Source of the DNA: Oryzias latipes
Taxonomy: Eukaryota; Chordata; Actinopteri; Beloniformes; Adrianichthyidae
Reading direction: 5' to 3'
Assembly: GCF_002234675.1 (NCBI RefSeq)
Contig: NC_019866.2
Location: forward strand, 12,987,261-13,051,260
Length of the DNA: 64,000 nt
Shown: positions 43,560 through 56,698 of the stretch, piece after piece
Layout of the letters: each line of letters opens with the position of its first letter
How positions within the stretch are numbered: the stretch's first letter is position 1
Translations under genes and position numbers: made by a program
Notes under the pieces: generated by a model
Seen by the model: the letters and a program-made list of their open reading frames with translations, nothing else
What the model was told of the DNA's origin: nothing
The model's database searches: none

Positions 43560-46500
43560 ATGACGACCACCACCACCTATACAGGAATGGAACCCGGTGC
43601 TAAGAGCAGCTCCAGGTAAAAGCAGCTGGAAACCTTTGGCGGAGGAACAAAAGAAGCGGGGATGCGGGGAAGTGTTTTAAGCTAGCAAACGCCTTCTTTT
43701 TTGTGTGCTAGTTTTGATTAGCGGGTTGTGGTCCTGTGTTGTGGAGAAGGTTTGAGCCGCACTGTCACACACAGACAGTCTCGCTAATTAAGTTAATCTC
43801 ATTGGGCCTCGGAGGCTCCAGAGCCCTTTAGCAACATTAAGTTATTTCAGTTAGCTCGTGGGGTTCGGAATGTCAGGCAAAAAATTAGCTAACCGGAAAT
43901 ATTTATCTTTTTCTGCAAAGGACTAATCTTTATTTATTTCTATCATTTAAATTAAAAAATGTCAGACTTAAAGTAACTGTTTCTGCCTATTTACTTCACC
44001 TTTTACTTGAAATGGAGACTATAAGCGATTGATAATTTTAAACATGCCATCGTTTTAGCCACACCGATTTAATGGATAGTTTAGTCTCCAACTTAGGCTG
44101 CGACAACGTGCAGACAGAAAGGGGGTATTTTCTGTGGGGACTAAAAGCCCCTGAAGACTCACGCTGCAAGCACGCAGTCCTTTCTGGAAGTGATGCGTCT
44201 CGTCTGGATCATCATGCATTCTTCCTCCTCCTCCTCCTTTTTTTGCAGTAACAATGAATTTTGTCTTGGTGCTTGACTGTAGCAGTTTTTAGGAATAGAA
44301 GCGATGATGAGGGAGGGAGAGCTTGATAAAACGTCTGATCCTCAAGTGTTGAAGTGGTGCTTTTTTTGGGGGGGGGGATAATGCAGGGGCTTGGGTGGGG
44401 GAGCTAGCTAGTCGAGCTTTCTGGAGGTTTTTTTTTTTTTTTGGGGGGGGGGGGCCTTGTATGTAACCTTCATTTTCGACCAACTCTGCTGCTCATTTCT
44501 GCTGCTGTCTCACCACAGGGGTCTGTAGAAGCTAAAATCATCCTCCGGCCCATCAGATGGTGCCATCTTTGATGGCGGAGCTGTTGCTTCACTTCCCATA
44601 AAATATTAAAATAAAGAAAAAGGTGCCCCCCCCCCTCCTGTCTTAAGTGATTAATCGCATATAATTGGTGTGATTTGCGTTTTCATGACAGGGTGGGGTC
44701 AGCTGCCCTGCTGTCGCAGTCCGCGTGGAAGCCATGAGCTCACAGCCTCTGCTCAGGAGACGGTCTGCTTTAGAAATTATTGTCACAGACACGTGTGCAG
44801 AAAAATGAGTGAAAAATAAAGAACTCTGCTGCACTTTATGCTGTTGTGTCTCTGCATATGAACAAGTCTTTTTTTTTTTTTTTTTTGACTCCCATCTGCC
44901 CTGCCTGGCCCTCAGGCAGCTGTTCTGTGTGTCAGCTGGTGGGCTTCCTCCATTCTGTGGAGAGTTTACTGGACAAAAAAAGTGTGTGGGGGTGGGGCTT
45001 CACTCTTTTTTTGGGGGGTGTTGCTTCTGGGTTTCCTCTTAAGCCCGATACTAAAAACAGTCAAATTTATTGTGTGAATTTGGCTCAAAACGGTGTATCC
45101 TTGCAGAAAATGGTTCTGCCAGAAATGCACACAGACTCCTCGTGTGTCACTGCAAAGGAATCCTGCTGAGGAGAGGTTGTGAATTGACGTTTCACTATGA
45201 TTCTGTGTGAGTGGAGTCAGCTGCAGGGCAGGAATTGTGACCGCCTGTCTACAGACTGACAGGCCCAGCTTAAAGCAGAGAGCGTGCTGGTATCCCGTGC
45301 TTTTTTGGTGCGTTTGGCATGGAAATGGAAGGATTAGGGTGGAGCCGCTGAGGGACGCTTGTTTTTAAATGTAATAATCGTTTCTATTTGTTTTGTCCTT
45401 GTTGTTTGTCTGTTTTTAGGGTACTACGGCCACCAGGCGGGGACTCCAGCATCTCTTTCGGCACAGATGACAACACAACGCCCCAACGCAAAAACAAGAT
45501 GGCATCGAACATCTTCGCAGAACCCGATGACCCACACGCTCATCGGAGGAACAATCCACCAAGTAATTCAACATGACTTCAATCTAATCTGACTTAATCT
45601 TGCACGAGACTGATCAGAGCTGCTGGGTTTATGGTTTCAAGACAGCTGTGGTTGGAGTTCTGCAGCAGGAAGAGGCACATTCAGAAACCTTTAGAAGTTT
45701 GAAAGCACCTTTTGACCTGAGAACAGAAAAAAAAAAAGCAAACCACATTCAATTTTATCTTTCAGTTTCACATTGTGTCACAGCCAAAAAGATGGGACTA
45801 TAGGCTAAGTGTAATTTGAAGCCAGACTGTTGAATAAAGGCTGAAAAGATGTCCTCAGTGGAAAGAATATTTCAGTTACAGTGTTTCAGGCACGTAGACA
45901 CTTGAAGGAGACGCTAAACTTGCAGCCACAAAGACTTAACATTGGGTTTTTTGTATCAATTCTCTTTGTGTGTTTATAATAAACTGGTAAGAGTCTTTTG
46001 TTGCCTCCAAGCATTTCCGTGGGGAGGGAGGGGGATTTCAGGCTCTTCGGCACTAAGATTCTTCAGATCACATGCTTTCACCCCGACTTCTTTGGAGAAA
46101 TGTTTTACATGACGCTTCAAATTATCTGAGTCTGAGGAAGAATCTGATATCAAACCTTCAGCTGAGCTGTGATTTTACAGCCAACAGCTGTTGATGGTGA
46201 AGTGGTTCATCCGGCTGTTTTTTCCCCACTTGGTGTCAAGTTCAGTTGAATGTCTCCGCCTTTAGTGGACAATCATTTCTTAAACAGAATCATGAGTTGC
46301 ACTTTTCTTTTTTTTGCAATCTCAGTTTCCAGATTTGTTGGAAAATAAATCTTTTTTTTGGTGCTCAACACACAAACATCTTAAGAAATGTGGTTATTTT
46401 CTTGCGATCCATCTCAGATGGTAAAATCAGTCGTGTTTATGCATGATTTCTTGAGCTGGTTCAGATGAAAAGCATCCCTCGTCACTGCTTGTGTTTAGTA

Positions 46501-49500
46501 AGCATGACTTCAGGTTTCAGAAGCCTATCGATCAGCCTGACTCTTTGGCAGGTTGCTGTTGTGCTGAAGTGCCCTCAGCTTCTAACCACATGATGAGCAC
46601 CTTCTTCTTTTTCAAGAGAGGAGGCTTGGAGCGCCACAATTACTCTTTCTGTCTCCGTGTTTTCATACATTTAAGCCATATTCCCTGTAGAGCAGTAAGG
46701 TTTGGATGAAGGAAATGTTTTGTATTGATGATAATATAATGTGTCTCCTTCTTGTCCATTAATCTAGTTTAAGCGTCTCGTGTTTCCCGTTGGTTGTGCT
46801 CTGGAGATCATAAATCTAGAGCCATTACCCAAGGAGCTCTTCGCCCCAGAACTGATTCACTTCACTCCATTAACAACAATGGACACTCCTCTGCTTCCTC
46901 AGCAGCCATTGTCCCCCCCCCCCATCACAAAGGCGGTTTGTCCCACCTCAGGCCATCTGGGCGAGAACTGTTGCCTTATGCGGCTTTGGCTAGTTGAGAC
47001 TGATACCTCGCCGGGCAGAGGGGGGGTTTGAAGCGTTGTGCTGAAGGAGAGCACCGGCGATGGGGCGTTTTGTGAGGTTTTGGCACTCGGGTCGTCTGCT
47101 TGGAGGCGCTCCAGAGCTTCTCTGAGTCTGTCACAGTCGGCCAAGTGGATTTGGTGTTGTTTCCTGTTATTGCCCAGTGATTTGGACGTGTGTTGTTTCA
47201 GCCTCCAGAAATCACCCATAAAGCCGATGTTTTGTCAGATCTGAGAAGATGAATTTTGTGGCTGATTTGAAAAGACCAAGGCCCGCGTTGGCTCTGTTGC
47301 TAATTGGATTAGCGTCCATATGGCATGAGTCTGCTGCTTCCAAGCCCCTTACTCATGATTTGTGCTTCCTGTTTAACATTACTGTTAACCGTTTCCTCTC
47401 CCCCAAAGGAACCAGTAAGACGGTAAAATCGCCCTCTTATCCACACATTTTTAGAATTTTGCTGTTGTTGTTCTCTCAGCTGGAGAAGCTGCAGGAACCT
47501 TGTGTGGGGAACCCTCGGCCCCTTTGAGGCGGTGCCAGCAGCCTCTCCTCTTTCCCAAGAACCCCGAGCCGGAGCTGACCACCATCCACAACTCGGGGGC
47601 CGCCTTGGTCTGGACCCAGAGACGAGAGGTACCCCTCATTTAGTCTGTCAGTCCCTGAAGAAAACAGATAAAATAGCTCACGAGGTGGTAATCTGAGCTT
47701 TTATTTTTTATTTTTTGAACAAATCCAACTTTGTTCCCCCCCCCCCCCCCCCCCCCCCCCAATAAATATCCACCAACATCTGTAATTCATTTGCAGGTTT
47801 GGTTTCTGTCTGTTGAGTCCTCACAGTCGGACACAGAAACAAATCTCATGACTGATCTGCTTTTATAAACACTTGGCATCACTCATTACAGGAAGTGGAA
47901 TTTTCATAGCGTAAAATAAATCAATAAAGGAGCTGATAAAGAATAGTTACTCAGATTCTTCATGGAAAACAGAGCAGGGCTTAAGAGAAACCTAATGGTG
48001 CAGACGGAGACAGCAGTATCCAAGTCTGGAGTTCACCTCAGGTCATAAATCATAATCTGTTCATTGCAAAAGGATTACTTTTCTGTGGCTGCAGACCATG
48101 TAAGAAATCTATTTCAGGAACAGAAACTAAGCTAAAAGACACTTGTTTAGGGTTTAATTAGTTATATTTTCTTATAAACAACTACGTTCTAAAGGTTTAG
48201 CTCTGGCTCTCATTGAAGGGCATTGCTTGCTTTGTTTTTTTGGAAATCATTAACTTCCCATGGACTTAAAAAAAGGGAAAAGCTCCTGAATGGGTTCAGC
48301 ATTTACTTTATGGGTGTTTTTGGTTTCAGTTCTGGTCATTTTTCCTCCTGGCTGTGTAATAAAAGATGTGGGAAGTAATTTGATCCTCTTTGTTTTTTTT
48401 TCTTATAGAATGAAAATGGACAAGAACCGCAGAGAGACGGTATGTTCTCAGAAGAGCTTGCCCTTTAAAAGTAGCCGGTCAAATGCCTGTCACACTGCGA
48501 CTGTGTCTAAGTGCCTGAATGTGACTTTGATTACTCAGTGAAAGCTCAGCGGTTCACTGTAGCAGATCAGGTAGTTCCACTTCCTTCATCAGGAAGTGTT
48601 CACCCAATCAGCTGTTTGCTCACAGGGATGCGACCAAACGTAGCTTTAACACGGTAAACAGGCTCTGTCTGTGTCAGGTAAGAACGGCGCTGACTTTGAT
48701 GTGGCTTCTCGTCTTCTGATTGCACGGTGATCTGCAGGGAAGCAGCTGTTCTTTAATAGCAGACCTCTCTCCTTAGCAGAAGCTCTGTGTGAACCTCCAG
48801 GTGTGTGTTGGTGGCAGAGTGGCTGGCTCTGGGATAATTGGAGGCTCACCAGACTGCTCCATGAAAACACCCAAAGCAAAGATGACAACAACCTCTGTGC
48901 ACTTTAATATGGCCAGAGCAGAGCAGACTCTTTTCTATTGAAGAATATTTCACAAGTGGTTAAAAAGTGACATAAAGCTTGTTTGTAGAGAGTTCCAGTA
49001 CATCTCCTCTGTTGGCAGAATTACCGTCAACTCCTGTCTTAAAAGCTGCTAAACCACTAGAAGAGTTTACCACAAGTTACTGTACATTAGGAACGATTCC
49101 TTAAACAGAGGGAGCGAGCTGCTAAATTATTTGCTTTCTTGATGTAAAGATGGATCTGCTGATTTGTTCAAATTAAAAGGAATAATCAGTGTTTTGTCTC
49201 AAAACAGGAAGTACCTTTACTTTTTCTAGTGTTTTTATGCTTTTTAGCCCTTTAACAGCTAGATAACACTCTTTGACCCGCTGCAACTCACTTTCAGTGA
49301 AATGTCTATGGATCTGCACGTTTCAGGCTTCCGTGTTCAAAATAATCGTGTTCGCTCGTAGCCAACAGTAGAAAAAGAAGCCCCTCCCTGCTTATCCAGT
49401 GTGAACACTAGGCTAAATGCACTTTCAAGTGTTGCGTATCAGCACAAAGCGGCTTTTCTCCGCTAGAGAAGCGGCTGGAATTGCGTTAATTTGCATAACT

Positions 49501-49769
49501 GTTGCTGTCATGAAGCGATGTTGACACTGGAGTAAAGACTCTGGTGTTAAAGGTTTTAAAGCGGTGCTTTAATCCTCAGGAATGCAGCTGAATTCATCTG
49601 TAAGCTTCGTGTTTGTTTCATAGGAGGAGACTGTCCTGAGGAAGAGGCGGCCGAGCAGGACGAGCAGAGGGAGACACAACAGTCTCCTGCCCCATCAGGA
49701 GGTGCCAATAACGCCACAGGTTCCCGAAGAAACCCCCCCGGTGGCAAGTCCAGCCTCATCCTGGGTTGA
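43560..49769 (+). CDS. jpt1: Jupiter microtubule-associated homolog 1 (HN1), five coding exons
   Basis: Small disordered protein (formerly HN1) linked to microtubules and to beta-catenin and androgen-receptor turnover in mammals. Exons: 43560-43615, 45420-45562, 47480-47628, 48409-48439, 49624-49769, total 525 bp, 174 residues (human 154). The N-terminus [20 protein letters not shown], the box [14 protein letters not shown], the block [20 protein letters not shown] and the ending [14 protein letters not shown] are family hallmarks. Exon 3 ([18 protein letters not shown] and onward) is weakly conserved and was placed by phase: exon 2 ends in phase 1 and exon 3 returns phase 0. An inner in-frame acceptor at 47495 would shorten it by five residues. 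Exon 4 is only 31 bp. A poly(A) signal is at 50173-50178. Confidence 0.9.
44363..44453. repeat. Homopolymer T/G tracts in JPT1 intron 1
   Basis: Runs TTTTTTTGGGGGGGGG and a T run of about 14 followed by a G run of about 10 lie 60 bp apart. The plus strand is G-rich here. Confidence 0.7.
47736..47760. repeat. 25-base poly(C) tract in JPT1 intron 3
   Basis: An uninterrupted C run about 110 bp after exon 3, followed by AATAAATATCC. Length in an assembly is unreliable for such a run. Confidence 0.85.
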
Positions 49770-50179
49770 GACCTCTGCCTTTGTTTCTGTTTTGTTTTTT
49801 CCATTTTCTATTTTTTAGTTTGTATTTTTTTGAAGATCATTACTCCGACAACTCTCTTCCCCCTCGACAACATCTCACAGTCACCCCCCCCCCCCCCTCA
49901 TGTTGTCACGTCCATGATCCTCCCGTCCTTTTCCTCGCTCATGACTGTTTGTTTTGTTTTCTTTTTTTTAAATCCCTTTTTCTATTAAAATAAGAAAACT
50001 GTTGGCAAAAGCACTTTATGTACCTTCCTCCCCTCCACTCCATTTCAGCCCATCCTGTAGCGCTTTGCGCCTGCAGGGAAAGGCACGACAATTAGCTTGT
50101 CCCTCATTCTCACCGGTTGTAAATGGTAAAAAAAAAGAAAAAGACAGATTTGATGCGTGGATTTCTAAATACAATAAAG

Positions 50180-53100
50180 ATTCATATGAATTCGCCGTGA
50201 CTGATTGTTTTTTTTTTTTTTGAGCAGTAACTGTTGGGAGAATTTGAATAACTGAAGTTTGCAGACTAGAGACTATAGGAAAATGTAAACAAATGCAGTT
50301 GGAGTCATATTTCCTGATAGTTTTCTTGTGAATAAACAGAACTAAAATGATGCATTTCATTTATATGCACTAAAACTGAAATAGTGCTCAACTTTGACGC
50401 AGCTTTTAAGACAAAATAAACTTTTTATCCACAGTCTCTTATTTTGTTAAGTCTTTAAGTCATTTTGATGTAAACCATGTGGATAGAAAAGTGAAAAAGG
50501 AGTTTGGAAGGATTCTAGTGTGTGCTAAAGCGAGGCCTGCAACAGTCCTTATTTGGCTGTAGCCTCAACTCCCTTTAGTGTTGGCGCAAATTCACAAAAG
50601 ACAAGAATACATGTGGCAGGGTCTTGTTTAATGCATTACAAAACCCACTATAGTTGTGTTTTTTCTTTATTGTTTTACTTGAAAAATAAAGCACAATTTT
50701 TGCTACTTATCTAGAAAGAATTGTAAAATGATACAAATGTGGATGTTTGCAAAAGTAATCCCGGTCTTACTGCACATATTTGACACCAACATTGCAGTAA
50801 AAAGGTTTTAGTGTTAGAAATAACGGTGTATTAGTGTTAAATTGTGTTTGAATGAGACAGAAGTTGGATGAAAAGCAACTACAGTTCATACACCAACTTA
50901 CACTTTATTTTGAATTACATCAACCATTTTTGACGATTCCCTTTTGAAGTATCGCTCCAAACAGCTGAATGGTACAAAGGTTAAAAAAAACTAGTTATAC
51001 ACAGCGAGACAGATTACTCAATTATGACGGAATATATAAATAACATTTAAATGAGCAAAGGCGCAAATTTGGCCCAAAAAAAAAAGTTTTATTGATAGGG
51101 ACTCATGCTAGCATGACTTTTCCATTCAATGTATTATCATCGCCAGTCCAAGACGTCAGTCCAAATGCTATTATATTGTTGATTTCATAAATCTTTGTAA
51201 GCCTCTTACTGAGTAGAATGGAGGGCTTTAACAGGTCTGATCCTCGTCTTTAGATTAGTCATGATAAGGCTTATTTTAAGTGAGCAGTCTCGTCAGAAAA
51301 AAAGATTTAAAAAATGCCTTTAAAAGCCAGCGCCCTCTTAACCCGGGGTGGTCATCCATCACAGACTCTGTTTTCTAACCCTTTGTCATAAGTTGACCCT
51401 GGCTGGAGGCCCTGCGTTGAGCTGAGATCCACAGACTTCTTTCTCCTCTGAAGGAAGCTTCATGCATCGAGGATATTTGCAGCTCAGCTCCCATCCATTT
51501 GTCCACCTATCCTCCTGAGCGAGCTCACAGCAGGGGCTGCAGCCCATCCGAGCTAAGGAACCTAGCACCGACCAACCTAGGAAACTTGTGTTTGGACTGG
51601 GGGGAGACGTGCACTCAGAAAAGACTGAGCTGGTGGTGTTGACAACCACACTGTCTCACCGCCTCGTCTTGATTTTACATTTAGAGAGGTTTCCAGACCA
51701 GGCTTCTGCAGGAAACAAATTCAAAGTCTTTCTTTGATCAGGACCACAGATTTTAGTCGACCACATTGCCAGCTTTGCCTTTCATCTACTCCTTCTATCC
51801 TCTACTGACCACAGGAATGCAGATGCAGCTCCACTCTCTCACTTTGTTTTACTCTTTTTTCCTAAGCAAGACTAGAATGATCCTTTAAGCTATCCCCTGA
51901 AGAAGCAGATAATTCACCTCCTGGAAAAGAAAAACTTTTTTCATTCGATTTGGGAGTGTTTCTTCTCATTTCGTCTGAGTGCAGCATCTGGTAAACACTC
52001 TTTACACGGAATGAAAAAAACTGAAATGCAAACCATCAAAGTGTATGGCAAAAGTGATTGAGGCTGCTTGAGTTCAACCCTAGAGAGCAACACTGTCATT
52101 AAAAAAATGTTCTGAGCAGGTTTTCCAGTCAAAAAAGTCATGCTAATGTTAGTTGTATGTTCAACCCAGCATGCACGCTTTCAGGATGTTGGCGCCATCA
52201 TGGAAAAATGCAGACCACGCCGAATGCTCTCTTTAGGCTCATGACGAAAGAGTCACAAACAAAATACCTAAGCCAAAACGGTAAGAAAAACAAAAGCTGG
52301 GATCAGTACAAATTCAAAGCATATCACTCTTTGGCTAGTTAAATATTAGGCTCATGTTGTTCCTTCCCCCAACATGCGGTGGGTTTTCTGACCTCATCCG
52401 CCAAGGAGGCATGCATGGGTCACTCAAGACCAGGAAAAGCACTTCCTGCCCTGGAGAAATGCCAGGAAGTAGGAGAGTTCTGAGTAAAAGCTTGTTTTGA
52501 AAATCCCGTTTCCACACGGGAATAACTGCTCTCTATCGGAAGTATCTCTATAATCCCTCTTTATTTCTCCCTTTGTCATGAAAATGACCAACAAGAAGAC
52601 ATTCAATAAATTATGTTGCATTTCAGAAGCTAATTCTGACACTAAATCAGAAAAAAACATAAAATATTATTATTAAATGGAACTGCCAAAATTAAAATAA
52701 GTCCCACATTAGCTCATCTAACTGCTCGTTTCTGCTTCATTTAGCTCATTAAATGTTCTTTTGGGTGCAAATACTTAAGATCTATATAAAAAAAATAGCT
52801 TTATTTGCAGCAAAAACCCCCAGAAAGGCTTGATTATCTAAAGAAACGAGTCAGTGAAAAGATAAGATCTGAGTCAGGCTATGATGCACAGCCCCAGATT
52901 TGGTGAAAAACAAACAGCATACCATCACAAAAAAACTCATTCCAACCGTCAGGGGGAAAAGGTCAAAAAATGGAGGAATATTTTATCCAGCTTGTGATGC
53001 AGCTACAGGGCTGCGGCATTTTGTTTCCTTTGCACAGACTTGGATTCTTCTGTGTGACAACATTTCCTCAAGTACAATGTGAGGTTGTCTCGTTGACAGC

Positions 53101-55150
53101 ATGCAAATGAAGTTGCTGTGCTTGCAGACAAGATCAGAGCAAACCTAAAATGCCTTCTGATAAAGGTAATCAGCCACAGAATGCACTTTCTTCACCTCTG
53201 AATTGTGCTTTGTTTCCATGTTGTTTATTTGAAGTTCATATTAGCTAAGTTTCACCCCACATTTGTTTTCTTCTTTTTGAACAGGCACACCCTGGACGGA
53301 TGCTCAATTGATCACAGTCAAACAAACTCATTCCTAAAAAAGAGGTTAATATCACATCCTGTATTTGTATAAAGTCCACCATTTACACAAATAACTACAG
53401 GAATGATAAAGACAGCAAAACATGCTCAAATAATCAGTTTAAAAAAAAGCCAAATATAAGTTTACTCTCCTATTTCTTACAAAACTGGCATATAAAGCTA
53501 AGAACCACTGCCAACGCTGCTTAACTAATTTTGTAACCAGTATTTGCAATGTTTGCAGTAATGCACACATATACTTTTATTCCTTTTCAATTGATTTTAA
53601 GATCATTTGTGTTTATTTTCTGTGGTTAATTAATACCACACTAAAGATTACTCTTGTTTCCTGGTCAACAGCTGATCAGTCTCTTGTTCTTGTTCTACTA
53701 ATCTTTCCACGAAGACTTTAGATTTCCCGGTTCCTTCCCCCACAGCCATATGGAATCTTACATGACCCTTGAGACTGATGAATGTTTGAACATCTCTGCT
53801 GGTTTGCAGCCTCAGTATTGGCATGGTCATTAAAGCGTGTGGAGTCCAGATGAGGCCGTCTGTGTCTCAGGAGCCCCCTTCAGAGGAAGAGGATGTGAGC
53901 GTGGAAGCACGGATGGGAAATGAGGTGAGTCATCTTTGAGTGACACAGCAGCATCCAATCAATCAATGCCTTCACTTAGTCATCGGCTTTGACTCAGCAA
54001 CCATGCAGCCTCCATGCAGAGAAAAACTGCTGGGTCACATTTTTATTATGAGTGCATGAAGAAAACAATGCTTTCTTTGTTTCCATTTCCTTTTTTCTTT
54101 CTGTCTCCTGAACGGGCAGAGACTAATCATCCAGATAACATTGCAGACTCAAATGCCCTGCCTAAAACAGGAAGCTCTAGCAGCCAAATGGACAGGGTTG
54201 TTTCCTTAGCAACAGAGAGAACATAACAACCCTCGCTGCGTTATCTCTCATTGACATTGTACCTCCTTCACCGAAAAAGCTGGAAGGGAGGAACTGATGA
54301 GGAAAAAACGGCTGAAATGGATTGAGCCCTTTTGTTTTTGCTCAGTCCCAGGGGGATGAGGACAGATCAGGTGGTGGGTGTGCCACCTTGGATTCATCTC
54401 TGAAAGGGCTTTGGCTGTGGATTTATTGACTGTATTTTTTACTATTCCCTCAGGGTTGTGACCTCTTAATGGAGTTTATTGTGTTCTTTTCAGCTTCAGA
54501 CTGCCTCTCTAATTATGGGACCATAAAATTATATCACTACTAGGTGCATGATGGTAATTTCACAGCAGTTTGAGTTTAAACGTGATAAATGTTTTTCATT
54601 TATTCCAAACTATAAGCCAAATAAGGAAATGCATAGGATTTAAGAACCCACAATATGTTCAACACGTTCTTCTGTTTGTCCTTAGAGTAAAAAAATGTAG
54701 TAAATTCTGCAAAAAAAGAATTTAATGGAAAATTAGATTAGAATAGAATAGAATAGAACTGTATTACCTTGTTACTATAGCTCTATTGATAACAGGAGAT
54801 AGATAATAAATAACACTGAAAATATACTCTTAAAAAGTTAATATCGATGATTAGCGATGACTATTGCCCAGTGTCTATGAGCCATTGTGGAGCCTGATAG
54901 TTGACAGGATGAAAGATCTGTGACGGTGCTTCGTCCTGCATGAAGGTGTTAAAGTCTCTGACTGAAGGGGCTGCTCCTTTACACCCATGGATGACGATGG
55001 ATTCCTGTTTCAGTAACTGATAGATAAGCTATTTGAAAAAATGTTTTTTAATGTAAATCAGGAGCTCTTGATAATCCCCATACATTTTTTTCAGATAGTC
55101 GTGATTAATTTAATGGTAATCAATTCGAAGAAGAAAAAAAAAGGGGAGGG
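50180..55150. other. JPT1 to CD7-like spacer, no gene supported
   Basis: Nearly 5 kb without an exon I can support. A minus-strand frame at 51386-51649 (87 codons) and a plus-strand stretch at 53856-53923 ending in a GTGAGT donor look coding-like but match nothing I recognise. A (TAGAA)n run sits near 54737-54758. Confidence 0.4.
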
Positions 55151-55192
55151 GGGAGGGGGGGGGGGGTAATCTGCATCGTCTACTCGGATATT

Positions 55193-55237
55193 CTCTGTTT
55201 TGCCGCTAGAGGGCAGTGCCAACACTGCAAAACAGAG
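55193..55237. promoter_or_regulatory. CTCF-like motif overlapping an 11-bp hairpin stem
   Basis: CTCTGTTTTGC (55193-55203) and its exact reverse complement GCAAAACAGAG (55227-55237) frame a 23-base loop. CCGCTAGAGGGCAG at 55203-55216 fits the CTCF core consensus at every position of the common degenerate form. It lies between JPT1 and the CD7-like gene. Confidence 0.5.
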
Positions 55238-55379
55238 TTTTGGTAACCTGGTGACACCAAAACTGTGACCTACTTTCAGGAGCTGTAGCAGTCACTCTCA
55301 CAAAGCGCCACTGTTTCAACCCCTTTTTTGAAGATATTTATTTCCTGTAAATCATAATTGATCAGTAATATGAAAGTTT

Positions 55380-55454
55380 TTTGTCACTTTTAGACAAAAC
55401 ATCATTGTAGCGCTTTGAGATTTTACCTAAAATGCAAAGCGTATTCTAAATAAA

Positions 55455-55457
<3 letters not shown>
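55380..55457 (+). repeat. 3' end of a non-LTR retroelement
   Basis: TAGCGCTTTGAGATTTTACC to AAAGCGTATTCTAAATAAAA, directly followed by a (TTA)n tract, looks like the 3' terminus of a LINE or SINE with a triplet tail. The family is not assigned. Confidence 0.5.

Positions 55458-55524
<67 letters not shown>
55458..55524. repeat. (TTA)n microsatellite
   Basis: About 22 uninterrupted TTA/ATT units directly after the retroelement tail, probably grown from that tail. Confidence 0.9.
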
Positions 55525-55526
<2 letters not shown>

Positions 55527-55539
55527 CATTGGTTTTAAA

Positions 55540-56083
55540 CACCCCCTCCAATGAAAATCATGCTTTTTGGTGTTCTTAACACAGCCTTTTTCTCCTGATA
55601 GAGGACATATATGAAGAAAATTGAGAGTAAAATTCTGTTTTTGAGTATTTCTTTATTCAAAATCCTGGTGAATCAGGAGCAGATAAAAAAACACAATTTA
55701 AAAAAAGCTTGTAGATGTGACATGGGGGGCCACAAGCTCCCTACTCTGCTCAATTCTAATGCATCCTGCATCCGACTAGTTTCATGTACGTCTTCGTTTT
55801 CCTCGTCCGAGCTGGCATCTGGCCCTAAAACCGTTTTTAAATTGCTGAAGGGCAATTTGCAGTGTAACAGATAGGTGATGGGAAATGAGGGTGGGCTTAC
55901 ATTGCGCCATTAGTTCTGCCCACATCTCAGAGGTGAATTTCCAATGAACTCCTGCTGCAGATCTATGTCTTAGAAAATGACAAAGGTGTTTGATATTGGC
56001 TACAAATGCCATAATCATAATTAAAGACCACTGGTGACACTCTTAAAATAGATTAAATGATCACCAGAGCGGGACTTTAATTC
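55540..56083 (-). repeat. Unnamed ~500 bp interspersed repeat, copy B
   Basis: On the minus strand it shares the ordered blocks of copies A and C. These are CAGTGGTCTTTAATTATGAT, GTCATTTTCTAAGACAT, TAAGCCCACCCTCATTTCCC, and the peptide-coding block DASSDEENEDVHETSR followed by GGATGCATTAGAATTGAGC. It ends near CATTGGAGGGGGTGTTTAAA. It lies about 0.6 kb upstream of the CD7-like gene. Confidence 0.75.
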
Positions 56084-56698
56084 TCCCTGTAGAGTTAAGT
56101 ATCAACCAGAGTAAAACAAAGCAGAAAACATCAGTAATTAAATAAAATTGACATTTTTTTTTTATTTTTTCATCAAACACACATTTTATTTAATAGTGTA
56201 CTATAATAATGATTAAGTAAAACAAAACGAGCAGTTTTGTGGGACAATAACAAGAAGATTGAAGAGTGAGACAATAAGTGAAAGTATAATAAGAAACAAT
56301 AAAAATCGAAATCCGGAAACATAGAAAAAACATTCCTGAAAAGTGATTACCAAGTTAAAATATACTCTATATGTGTAACTATAGAGATCAGTAGAAAAAC
56401 ATATAAACATGTATGGTGAAGCAAAACATTCTCAAAGCTTCTTTGTTCTGTGGTCTAATATTTGCATCTGAAAATGTCAAACATCTCAGTCAGCATGTCT
56501 GCCGTCTCGTGCAGTTGCAGTTCCATCTTGCTCTGCTGATGCTTAACTCGCAGCTGCCGTATGGACTTGCAAAGTGCTGATTCGAGCATTGGTGCTTTCA
56601 TATCAGACACCACAATGTAGGTCACGTGAGTCTGACTGAAAAACAAGTGTTGTTTCCTTCTCTACGCCTAGTGAAACTTACCAACAGGCACAGTCGAC

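Noticed and set aside
43256-43619. Several frames on both strands at the JPT1 start as separate proteins
   Set aside because: They are shadows of the G+C-richer JPT1 promoter, 5' UTR and first exon.
47410-47423. A 14-bp JPT1 exon (GAACCAGTAAGACG) before exon 3
   Set aside because: It looks like an acceptor and donor pair, but exon 2 and exon 3 are already phase-matched and the extra piece would disturb the frame.
51386-51649. Minus-strand 87-codon frame as a gene
   Set aside because: No recognisable domain, no supporting splice partners, and its cysteines form no pattern I know.
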